A stretch of 64,000 bases of DNA from contig OU612072.1 in assembly GCA_914767715.1 (NCBI GenBank), forward strand, positions 24,738,001 to 24,802,000, read 5' to 3'. Positions 48,501 to 60,200 of this stretch are shown here, piece by piece. Each line of letters begins with the position of its first letter. Position 1 is the first letter of the stretch. The position numbers and the translations under genes were made by a program. This DNA comes from Membranipora membranacea (lineage: Eukaryota; Bryozoa; Gymnolaemata; Cheilostomatida; Membraniporidae). The notes under the pieces are model-generated. The model saw nothing but the letters and a program-made list of their open reading frames with translations, ran no database searches and had not been told where the DNA came from.

Positions 48501-51500
48501 ACATGTGTAAAAAAGAAATCTCTAAATTCAATGACAGATTATCAAAAATATAAAGTCTTGGATTTCTTTTTTCCCTTATTACCTAAAAAAGGTCAGCAAA
48601 AGGGCAAAAGAGTACCAACATCTGCTAGTGCAATAAATTTCAAGACTTTCATTATCTGTATCACCAGGGAGGTATCTGGTATCACAGAGGATCCAATTTT
48701 AACATTTCCAGCATTTTACATTTATTTCTTAACGCAATGACTGCAATGTGAGAGGCCCGAGTTCAAATCTTGGCCGTAGCAGTTCCTTTTTATTTTTTTC
48801 ATCATGGAAATCGTTAGCATTCTTCACTCGATATGGGTCTGGACCACTCATTCGAAGCATGGGACCATAGTAATTATTACTATTAACCTGAATTACGATG
48901 TAAACAAATTGATTACATTCATAGGCTATTTGTGAAGATATGTGGATGATCCTGCGTCAATAGGTGTCAGGATGTAAGTTGGTTGAATAGGGACCAAACA
49001 GATTGGGAATAGTTTTGAAGTCTAACACAATTCAACTGAAAAACCAAAAAAATGTGACAGGCCTAAGAATGGACCTTTACCTAAATCCGCTGACGTTTTC
49101 TGCTGAGAAATTTCCGAACGAGAAAATAATAGGAAGGCTCTACTTGATCTTCGGTATTTATCTTATATGCGCCGAGTCATTTAACAAAAGTAAGACGGTA
49201 TGACAGCCTACCTGCAAATGAAATGTAACTCAAATAAGTTTGCTGTATTATTTTGAGAGTGACCAATTTTTTCCTCTTAGCACTAGCCTAACCATGAAAA
49301 AGCGGCCTTTTTATCAAACTCTATTAAGCTTGCATTCACAGACAGTGAAGTGAAGACAGCTGAATAATCATGATATTTATGAGGTCCCAAAAAAATATTT
49401 TATTGTGGTGCATTGAAATATCCCTGGCTTACATCAATCGTTATTTATGATTTTGACCAGTGAATTGTAGTGCAATTCACAATTCTCAAAGCTTGCTACA
49501 CAAATTGTCACCACGAACAGAAAAAGAGTCAAATTCAGTTCAATGATGGTCACTCATTGGCAATTCGAACACTTGAATGATCAGCATTATCATTGATGAT
49601 GGCACCTTAGTTATGAAAAAAATAATTTTTTAAGTCAGATAAGGCGAGGGCATCATTGACACAACACCGCTCAATAGACCAAATGATTCGGATTGTTCTG
49701 CATTTTCTAGCTTGATTTTTGTTGCCAGCAATTAATATTGGACGCACCAAAAGTCTATTTTTTGCCGGGTTTTGGTAGCAAGGAAAAAAGGTGAAAATAT
49801 ATGCCTGTTACTTTTGCCATCGATAGAAGGGTTGTAGCAGTTGCAATGGTCGGATAAAATCATATGTCTAAACCGCAAAACCCTACCTAAGGTTATAAGG
49901 CCTTTCAAATGAACTTGTTGGGGTTGTCACGTCCAGGTCCGGGTCAAGGGGTTCAGTAAGTAAGAGTCAGTTTCCGTACGTAGAAATGTGCTTATAATTC
50001 AGTGCCTTACCCAGCTGCGATAGGTTTTGTGACTAGGGAGTAATTTTGTTTTTTAGCGTGTCCAGTTTTAAGGTCAGAAATTTACCGGCAGTTGTACCAG
50101 GAAAATATAACTTATAATCCATTATGTTGGGATTTACTGTCGTCTGACGGGAACTGAGGAAAATTTGACCTAAAGGCTAACTTTAGAACATTCTTAGTGA
50201 ACCTAATCAATCATAAACGTTAACCAAAAGGCTACGTGATGCTGTTAAATTCTAACATGCCAAATTATCATTCAACATGACTAGGCATGATCGGATCAAA
50301 TATGCTTGTTCATGGTTTAGACTTAGAACCCAATCTGTAGAAAATCTATATATTTTTGTTTATCAAATACCTCCCTTAGAAGGATGAATATAGCCCAGGT
50401 TCTTGCAGTGTCATTGGAATTACCAGTAAAATCCAGCTAATGTTGTTGCTGATTGCTTTGGGAAGAAGATTTTGGCCCACAACATAATTTCTGCTGACCA
50501 ATTTAGTTTCAGACAGTTTTATTAGTCCTCCATGGTTATTGTCAGCAGTTTTTTAATTCAGATTAACTGAGTTGAAAGGCAGCATGGGCAAAAAATAGTT
50601 GCACAAAGCTGACTTTGGAAATTTCGGGTTTTCCAGTATGACTATGAATCACTGAAGATACCCACTTCCATTACAAATTGGAATCCCAACAAAATAACTA
50701 TCACATGCAGAAAATACTGAAAAATCAATTTTCTTACGTCCCACCTGTGTATATAGTTCTCGGAGAAAGAAATTCAGCTTGTTCAATACCAAATTTTCTC
50801 AGTTAAGCCTTAGAACAATGTACTTATTTCATAGTGTGGTTGATATGAAGCATGGCGGCCAAATTAAAATCCCAGCAGTCACAATGGAAAGCCCAGTGGA
50901 AAACGATCTTTTGTTAATTGGGAATAGGAACACGGAAATTCCAATGACTCAGTAGTGCATGATACTAAAACCAGAGCCAGCGTTCAGTTGTGTTTCTGTA
51001 ACTGATATTTTTCCTTAGAAGCTGGCCTGAAGGACTGCCCGTCCCTTAGGAGTGCGGTACGGGTTGGGGGAATTGAGATCTTCCTCCTTGATTCCTCATT
51101 CAGATTTTCTATTCCAGTCAACATCATGATTTACCGAACTGCTCTCTTAGAAGTTTAAAAGAAAAATCCTGGGAGGAAAAGTCCAGTAGAGGACCTCTGG
51201 TATCACATAATTTCCTATCAACCTTCCCCAAAATGAATGATGGTCAAATACTTTTTCTTGACAGATTATTGTTGATTCAGAATTAGAGAGGAGAAAAACT
51301 GGGAAATGATAAGAATGTTAATTAACACAGTGATAACACAGTGATAAGGTGGATTATTGGTTTCTAAGGTCATCAAATCTGACATTGATGTGAAATGAGA
51401 AAAAAGCCAACTGGTGGTGGTTAGATGAGCATCGGGCTACAAGATCGAGGAAACGTTGACACAATGAAAATGATAATTTACAACATGTCAAAAACTTATA

Positions 51501-52957
51501 CAACCATAAAAATCTTAACCCTTCCGACATCTCTTTCCTTATGACAGATATGTTCAATTTTCAATCAGAGCCAATAATGATATTTCTCGTTTGTTATCTT
51601 GTTATTACCCCCTAGCCTTGTCACACGGCCACATGGCACGCGGCCGTCAGACAAGGCTACCCACTTCTCCACTCCGGTCCTGTGGTTACCGCACCCACAG
51701 GACGAGAAGTTTTGGTCCTGAGTTCCTCAGTCTCTATTCCCTTAACACAGCTATGTGGTACGTCAGGAAAGTTAGATCCGGTATTGAGCATTGTTAGATC
51801 TGGTATTGAGCATTGTGGTTTTGAGTTTTCAGCAATTTGATGTCTTAAATTGTGCTACAATAAATTAATTGTGTTGCTATTTTTTGAACTATTATTGATG
51901 TACAAATTATTACATCATGTGAGCCAAGTATTTCAAAATGACTAGCTGTTTTACAATTAGTGGCAAAAATCTCATTTGGATCACAAAATTATGCAATCTT
52001 CTTTAATCCATTTGCTTTCTGATCACCCCATTAGAAGAGGGGAAAATCTGGGACATTTCCTCGAAAAAGTTAATAGTAGGCCACATGACTCCAGCTTTTG
52101 CAGCTTCTTTTCTCATAGAGTATTCTCAACATGTTATTAACAAAAAACAAATTTCTCATTCCATCTCGTCGGGAACAAGATGAGTGATCAGGTTTCGCCC
52201 ACCGACCCTGACGTCTTGCCCAAAATTAAATTTAAAGATTCAATACATTGGGTACATGAGGCCACTCCTAACACCCAATAGTATTTGAAATTATCCACTC
52301 AGATTTTATATCCTTGCGGACAAGACCGGAGACGGTGGATCACCAAACTGCTGTCTCTGTCAAGACTGCAAAGTTACACCAAGGCGATTTCAGTGTCTCA
52401 GATTTGTCCTGTGACTTTTAGAGGTAGGTGTTTAAAACTGATCAGGAAATAGTATCATCGCATTGGTGGAACTGTGGATTCTATCACAGCTTATTCCCAC
52501 AATGTGCTTCATCTTGGAGTTCTGAGGGATCAAGTCAGAGTTCTACCTCCTGAGAATTCCAAAAAAGTACATTATGAGACAAGCTGAAATGCGTCTTATT
52601 GAACGTACCTGAACTATTCTTTTCCCGACCATCGTTTGGATAGAAGCCGCTATCACTGTTATAGCCCGGGTCTGATTCACCGTCGACGGTAGTCGGGACC
52701 ATTCCTTCATCAGTGTGGATCTCAGTCTTTATCGGCTCAGCGACATTCATCTGGGTCATCAGAAAGGAAGGGTGCATCATCGTCTGTAATCAAACATAGA
52801 AATAGTCATAATAATTATTATAATCTCACATTCTGCAGGTTTTTTTGCAAAGAGTCAGTTGAACCCACACCACTGGGCTGGCTAAAGCAAGAAGAGAGCC
52901 CTCTTAGACTGAAACCACTTGCCATTTTAGTTTGATAGACTGATAACTCACCTCCAT
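45595..52957 (-). CDS. bZIP transcription factor, BATF/Fos-like
   Basis: Exons in coding order: 52968-52952 (ATG GAG at its end, start at 52957), 52783-52609, 47240-46903, 46417-46310, 45873-45595; phases match, 301 residues. Residues 181-201 are a basic region (KKLRRRELNRLAAQRSRQKK) with the N-x2-AA-x2-SR DNA-contact signature; Ser196 replaces the Cys of Fos, as in BATF. The zipper has exact heptads L207, L214, L221, L228, L235 and ends in H242, the pattern of Fos/ATF3/BATF proteins. The N-terminal 173 residues are acidic and Asn/Ser-rich, a possible activation domain, and the C-terminal tail is Pro/His-rich. Expected to act in the nucleus as a dimer, probably with Jun, on AP-1/CRE-type sites. 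The intron between exons 2 and 3 is 5.4 kb. It could also be an ATF3/JDP2-like factor. Confidence 0.85.
48727..48871 (+). repeat. SINE copy with B-box half
   Basis: The tRNA-like head carries a B-box (CCGAGTTCAAATCTTGG). Its tail matches the SINE at 44787 (CATCATGGAAATCGTTAGCA, then GAAGCATG and ACCATAGT). It lies in the long intron of the bZIP gene, in antisense to it. Confidence 0.65.
51613..51710. repeat. Two adjacent GC-rich hairpins in the bZIP intron
   Basis: Hairpin one: TAGCCTTGTC (51613-51622) with GACAAGGCTA (51650-51659), plus inner ACGGCC/GGCCGT. Hairpin two: ACTTCTC (51663-51669) with GAGAAGT (51704-51710), plus inner GTCCTGTGG/CCACAGGAC around a short loop. The block is clearly GC-richer than the AT-rich intron around it. 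Function unknown; it may be a structured RNA or a transposon end. Confidence 0.65.
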
Positions 52958-53264
52958 TTTCTCTGTTGCTGAAATTATATTCTTGATGATGAAGAAGTGT
53001 TTTGTAATTGGGAATTCCCAGTTAAGAGTTCTGCAAAATGAGAGTGCTGAAAGAGTGTCTGAACAGTTACGAGTTGAGATTACAAGTGACTGATGTAATG
53101 ACAATCATCTGACCATGGGATTTTCCAGTTGGGAAACCCTTTATGTCATAATCTCCAATAAGATTTTCTAGAAGGTTCATGATAGTCTGGCAATTCAGTA
53201 CATATTCTGATTTTTTCCTATTTGATTCACATTTTTTATTAAGCTCCTCCTACTAAGAATTTAT

Positions 53265-53327
53265 GCTCCGCCCCAATCTTCTTGTCGAATTCTCATTGGT
53301 CAATCGGTCATAGCACACTGACCTTGA
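53265..53327. promoter_or_regulatory. Candidate divergent promoter (bZIP - / consortin-like +)
   Basis: Within about 60 bases lie a GC box (GCTCCGCCCC, 53265-53274), CCAAT (53273-53277), an inverted CCAAT (ATTGG, 53295-53299) and a nuclear-receptor half-site TGACCTTGA (53319-53327). The cluster sits 300 bases upstream of the bZIP ATG exon and 900 upstream of the plus-strand gene. Transcription starts were not determined. Confidence 0.4.
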
Positions 53328-54230
53328 CATTGTTGGCTTGGAAAGTTGTAAACGCCTGAAAAAAAAATTAACAAGTGGAAAAGAGAGCGAGCAGAGTAAG
53401 ACACCATCTTCAACTCCTCTCTTTACTGTATGACTGTTGATTGATGATAAATAAAATAGGTAAATGAAAGACTGAATTTGCTCATAAGTTGATAAGGCCT
53501 TTTCAGTAGTTTGACTGGTATATACAAAATATCCACAATAAACAACAACTTGTGTTATAAAAAGTTAAACTAGCAGAGTGTAGTGTACTATATTTATTTT
53601 ACACATTCTTCTTCTACATACAGTAACTTCTCATTGTCTTTATACTTCTGCTACTTTATCCAACAGATGATAGCCTGTCTTGCCAAGGTTGGTGTTGAAA
53701 CACTGTCCCCAGACATCAGACAAAAAAGCTTAGCAAGACATATGCTACCTGCATTCATGATGATTGTAGATCAATGATATTAATTTTTAATTATCATTTC
53801 TCTAGAGAAACTCTGATTGTCAGTATATAATTTAAGAGAAAATCATAGAGGATCAGGTGGTGCAGCCCATGCTGCATGCAAAGACCTAGTTTTGGAATGT
53901 AGTATGATCCAATGCTCACACAACATCATGTTGTAGAGCAGTGGCAGGACACATTCATGCGGGCCGTACAACTCCTACAACACTGCTGTATTGGCCTTGG
54001 GTGTTGTAAGTCATGTCCGATACACCACCCACCACACTTTTCATTTGTCTGTCTGTCAGTGTCAAAGGTGGGTGCCTGTAAACTTTGACAAGTATGGTGA
54101 CTTGTTACAAATTAAAGGCTGCAATATCTCTGCTAGTATTTAAAATTCTTAAATATGATGACCAATCAGTCATAAGACTAAGGGAGCACACTATCTTGAA
54201 ACTTGAAAGGTACTTTGTCACTCTTGCAGC

Positions 54231-57200
54231 ATGACGGAGACTGGACCAGGCAAGGAAGACACGGCTCCAGCAGAGCAACTTGATGCCAAAGTGGAGAGTG
54301 ACGCAGCGATTGAATCTGAAGATGAGAATCATTTGAATGCTGATGAAACTGACAAGTCCTCTGAGAAGAAATCAAGTGTTGAAGATATTGAGGAGTTAAC
54401 TGTACAGAAATCAGCTGAAGACTGTGATACGGAGGCTGAGGCTGAGATAGAAGAACAAGCAGAGGACAATCCTCAACAAACAGGTCATTACAGATAATGT
54501 TTTACTGACTGCCACAGTTTTAGACTTATGGCTGGCTGGCTTATGGCTGGCTCAAGATGGAAGTTACAACAAATTAAACACTGCAGCTGTAGATATCTGA
54601 CTTGTTTACCTTATGAATACTATGCAGTCTAACTTTACTTTTAGAGAGATAGATCTGATTGAAAATTGGTGTTTAGTGGCCATAGATGAAACATAATAAG
54701 ACTATGGCCAAGACTCAAAAGTTCTCTGCAAACATAACGCATCTCTGTAGTAGAAGTATATGACTGTTGAATATTGGCAGTGTGTAGGACATGAATTATC
54801 AATTATTTCACTGTCAATCTTTCTACCCTGTTTTTTTAGGTGATGATGTGAAAGGGAAAGACAGAAATTCTACTTTCGAGAAGGCAGAGTCCTTTTTTAG
54901 TAAGAACAAACTTGATTTAGCGTTGGACTGCTATCTCAAATGTATCAAAGGAATTGAAAGAGGTTAGTTCATCCTATATGACTCACAGTCGTGCCAAACT
55001 TGGACTGATCTTACTCTCTTTTATTTCGTTCTATTAACCAAACAATGTTAAATGATATAAACCAATTTTCAAGAATTACAATGCCCTAATTCCTGCCGTG
55101 TCCAGTGTCTCTATAGAATCAACCGAAGCAACATCTAGTTTATCTTCAGATACCCCTAGGCTATTGCCCCCATCCGACAACCCTGTCTGGGGGAGGCTAA
55201 GTTACTAGGAAAATTCTCTTCAACTTGCTGATTTTGGTTGGAATTCAGCAGAATTTTATGATTCCTTCCCCTAAAAATTATGTAGATTAACTGTCTCCAT
55301 TTGTTGCAGGGTCAGGGTTTCTTTACCTACCTCAGTGTCTACATAAGATAGCTGAAGTTTATCACCTGAAGGAGGAAGATGAGAAGGCTATACAGTTCCT
55401 AAAAGCTGAGAAGATTTACTACGAGACGGCACTTATTGACACCCAACAAATGCAGGATAAGATTGGTGAGAGTAGGGAGAATTTCGAGCTCCAATCCCAT
55501 AGGCTAAAAAAGAATAAAAGGGAGTTGTCTTCCTCTAAATAAAACCAATGCAAAGCTGACCTTGAGTGCTCAGCGTCACCATATATAAAGTTATGAATAG
55601 CTAGTATGTGAAGGAAATAAAACTGTGTTTCGAACTATTCATCAAACCAAGCCTAGCCAGTCCTTAGTGTCCTCCCTGCCCAGCCTGCACAGTCCCTAGT
55701 GTCCTCCCTACCCAGCCTAGCCAGTCCTTAGTGTCCTCCCTACCCAGCCTAGCCAGTCCTCAGTGTCCTCCCTACCCAGCCTAGCCAGTCCTTAGTGTCC
55801 TCCCTACCCAGCCTAGCCAGTCCTTAGTGTCCTCCCTACCCAGCCTAGCCAGTCCTTAGTGTCCTCCCTACCCAGCCTAGCCAGTCCTTAGTGTCCTCCC
55901 TACCAAGCCTAGCCAGTCCTTAGTGTCCTCCCTACCCAGCCTAGCCAGTCCTTAGTGTCCTCCCTACCCAGCCTAGCCAGTCCTTAGTGTCCTCCCTACC
56001 CAGCCTAGCCAGTCCTTAGTGTCCTCCCTACCCAGCCTAGCCAGTCCTTAGTGTCCTCCCTACCCAGCCTAGCCAGTCCTTAGTGTCCTCCCTACCCAGC
56101 CTAGCCAGTCCTTAGTGTCCTCCCTACCCAGCCTAGCCAGTCCTTAGTGTCCTCCCTACCCAGCCTGCACAGTCCCTAGTGTCCTCCCTACCCAGCCTAG
56201 CCAGTCCTTAGTGTCCTCCCTACCCAGCCTAGCCAGTCCTTAGTGTCCTCCCTACCCAGCCTAGCCAGTCCTTAGTGTCCTCCCTACCCAGCCTAGCCAG
56301 TCCTTAGTGTCCTCCCTACCCAGCCTAGCCAGTCCTTAGTGTCCTCCCTACCCAGCCTAGCCAGTCCTTAGTGTCCTCCCTACCCAGCCTAGCCAGTCCT
56401 TATTGTCCTCCCTACCCAGCCTAGCCAGTCCTTAGTGTCCTCCCTGCCCAGCCTAGCCAGTCCTTAGTGTCCTCCCTACCCAGCCTAGCCAGTCCTTATT
56501 GTCCTCCCTGCCCAGCCTAGCCAGTCCTTAGTGTCCTCCCTGCCCAGCCTAGCCAGTCCTTAGTGTCCTCCCTACCCAGCCTAGCCAGTCCTTAGTGTCC
56601 TCCCTATCCAGCCTAGCCAGTCCTTAGTGTCCTCCCTGCCCAGCCTGCACAGTCCTTAGTGTCCTCCCTACCCAGCCTAGCCAGTCCTTAGTGTCCTCCC
56701 TGCCTGCACAGATTAACATCCACATAAGACAATGCTGTCAGACTAATCAGTTGTCTGTTTATCTAAGACACAGTCTTCTACCAACTCCTGTTTAGGAAAT
56801 TACAATACGGTCTAATCTTTGCCTATTTGTCATTTACCAAAACAAGAGTGTATCATGTTATCAGAGTCCCATTACTATAGCATACATACATGGTTCTTAT
56901 GATCAGGGTACGTTACTATAGCTTATATTATTTCCTCTACTCAGACGAGATCACAGGAAGTGGGGACAAAGGAGGAGAGAAAAGTGAGATAGAGTCTGAG
57001 ATACTCAGAGCTGTGGAGTATGAGAATCTCGCTCAGCTCTGTCTGGATAAACACCAGTAAGTAACTCAGTCAGTAAGTATAAACACCAGTAATTGTAACT
57101 CAGTCAGTAAGTATAAACACCAGTAAGTGACTCAGTCAGTAAGAATTTCAGTAAGTAACTGAGTCAGGATGTATAAACACCATTAAGTAACCAAGTCAGT

Positions 57201-60200
57201 AAGTATAAACACCAGTAAGTCCAAGGGTATATAATCTGTTATGTCACTTAGTGTGTCATTTAGCCTGGCTCGTTTCAATGATTCTTTTCGTAGTTGATAG
57301 ACATGGAAAGTTTGATTGTGTCACATCCAGTAAGCAATATCTTTGGACAGTGTGACATGCCCATACCACTGCATTCTTTTTCTCCTCATCAGATCTTTAA
57401 TTGCCATCACTCCGGCCTCTTGGTCATGTCTCATTTCCATATAGTAGAGCTGGTATTATAGCTGTTTTATACATCAGCACTTTCAGTTTCGTAGGCATTT
57501 TCTTGTCACAGAGCACACCAGTCAGTTCTCTCCACTTATTCAAAGCCTCAGCTCTATCTCCTTGCGGCAACCTCCATCTTGGTGGATTGTTGAGCCCAAG
57601 TACTTGAACTGAGAATATTTAGGCAGGCTTTCCGCTTCTTGACTCCCATACTTCTTCATCCTGATGTTCTCTTGGTCTCCAACTGCTGGCAAATGCTCTG
57701 TTTTCTTTCGGCTTATATTCAATCCAGCTGCCTCCATCTTCTCTCTCCAGACCTCTAACCTTCTCTCTAGTATCTCTCGATCACTATCGCAAAGGGCCAG
57801 ATCATCAGCAAATAACAGTTTCCATGGGCTGTCCTCATTTATGTCCTCTGTTATAACATCCATTATTATGATGAAAAGCAGCGGGCTTAGTGCCGATCCT
57901 TGGTGTAACCCAACATCAATGTGAATCTTGTCTGTCAGTCCGGAGTCCGTCCTAACACTGGTGCTACAGTCTTTGTACATGTCTTTGATGATGTCGATGT
58001 ACTGCTCTGGAACCATTCGCTTTCGTAAGCAAAACCGTATCAGCTCACGTGGTATGGTATCATAGGCTTTTTCAAGGTCTACAAACACCATAAAAAGAGC
58101 TTTGTTGTACTCTCTGTGTTTCTCCTGAAGAATTCTGAGGCAGAACATGGGCTCTGTGGTTGATTTTCCCTTCTGATATCCATACTGGTTTTCCTTGATT
58201 GTGACTAACTCTCTGATTCTCTGCTCAATTATCCTCTCCAGTAGCTCAAGGCAGTGGCTCAGCAGTTGGATCCCCCGGTAATTTCCGCAGTCTAAAGGGT
58301 CTCCTTTCTGCTTATATATTGGTGTTATTGTGCTCTCCCTCCAGTCTTGTGGTATCCTTTCAGAGATGATGTTATTTAAACACGCTGTCATCCAGGTGTT
58401 TCCTCTTTCTTTCAACAACTTTATGATTTCTATTGGTAGTTGGTCTGGCCACGTGACTTTGTTGGGTTTCATCTTTCCTATCTGGATGTTAACTTCCTCT
58501 TCATTGATTTTGGGTACTGGCCTTGTACTGGCATCTGGGGAGACAGTTCCTACCTGCTGTTTTCATTATTCAGTAGACCATTGAAATAATATTTCCATCT
58601 CTTCTTGATTTGCTCATCTTCACACAAAATCATTCCATCTATGTCCTTGACAAAGGGTTATCTGTCAATATCCTTAGATCTCCGATGTCTAGACGGTAGA
58701 TTATCTTCGGTCCATTCCTCTCTATTTCATCGTATCAGTTTTCTGATGCTGCTTCTTTTGCTACGGCCACCTTTTCCTTGCTTGTCTTGTTTAGGCTGGT
58801 GTACCGTTCTCTTGCTTCTTCTTTGTTATCTTCACTTACTCTTTTCCATTCTTTCCATGCATCTCTCTTCTCTTTTACTGCTGTTTGTACTTCCTCATTC
58901 CACCACCAAGACTCTGTCTCTAAGTACTTTCCTGCCACTGACTCTCCGAGTATCTCCTTTGCTGCCTCCATAACCATTGGATAAGTCTCCGCCCACTGCA
59001 ATCCTTCCTCAGTATAGATTCCATCTAGCTTTTCCTTTGCATCCCTTTGAATATTGATAGATATATTTTGGCTCAGGAAGATAAAATCTTTAAAACCTTA
59101 CATTCAATTTATAGTATCTTATTGTTTAGATATCAGTTAGCCTTAGAGTTCAGCGGTAAGGCTACAAAACTATATCAGAAGCACTACGGAGATGATCACG
59201 CCTCAACACAGAGGTGCCTGGATCTCTTCACTTCTGTGTATGCCGAGGTCGGGCGGGAGGAGTACACCTCCAAACTAAATCAGTTTGAATCAGGAGCTCC
59301 TGAGGGTGAAGAAAGTCAACCAAGTGGAGCAGGTGGGTGTATTCAGTCATGTTTTAGGTCTATATTTTAGTTATGCAGTTACTCACCACGCTGATCACGT
59401 GATATATTATTGAATGTATATCTCTGATCTATATAGACAATATTTATTTCATTTAGTAGGAGTACCATTACAAGGCATTTGGTGTGATGACCCATGTTCA
59501 ATTTCATTAATTAGGGGCGGGTACATGATATGTGCTGATATTAATTGACTCTAACGATCAGAGACACACATCATAATAGTGTAGTCTCGATGTTGGCGTG
59601 GTTACTCAACGGACAACTACACTCAGCCACAGGGAGAGCACAATGATCATTCATGGTCTTTCATAGATTATGAGTTACATCATATACCTTGTTATTGACT
59701 CATTATCTTGTAGAAGACTTGTAGTCCAGTTATTTCACACAATTTGGAGTCATCCCCCTTATGTCAATGAGAGCATAACTTTGGATTATACTTGATGTTT
59801 CATTTTTGTACAAAATGAATAGAAACGCTTTGGCATGAGGTTCCGCACTAAGTATCTCAATCCATTCAGCTCATTTGTCAGATCATCCTTTCATCTGTGT
59901 AACCGAACTAAACATAATAAGTAGAGGGGCTTCACTTGTAAATAATGAAAGACAGAAACAACACACCTAAATTGGTTCTAATAAACTATAAATACCTCAA
60001 CTCCCTTATGCGCAGCTGATGGTAATTCAGAACCTACATCACAAGTAAGAAGGAGGAGAAAACCTCAGAATCAGTCAGAGTCTCCCACAGATGATCAGTC
60101 TACTGTAGATCAGCCATCAAGAGAGAATACGAGTCAGGAACAATCTCGCTTTTCTGTACAACCAGGTATGTAAAGCCTGGTGCCCAATTGCAGAAAAGTT

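Noticed and set aside
58605-58984. Plus-strand Leu/Ser-rich open frames
   Set aside because: Reverse complement of the RTE-like element.
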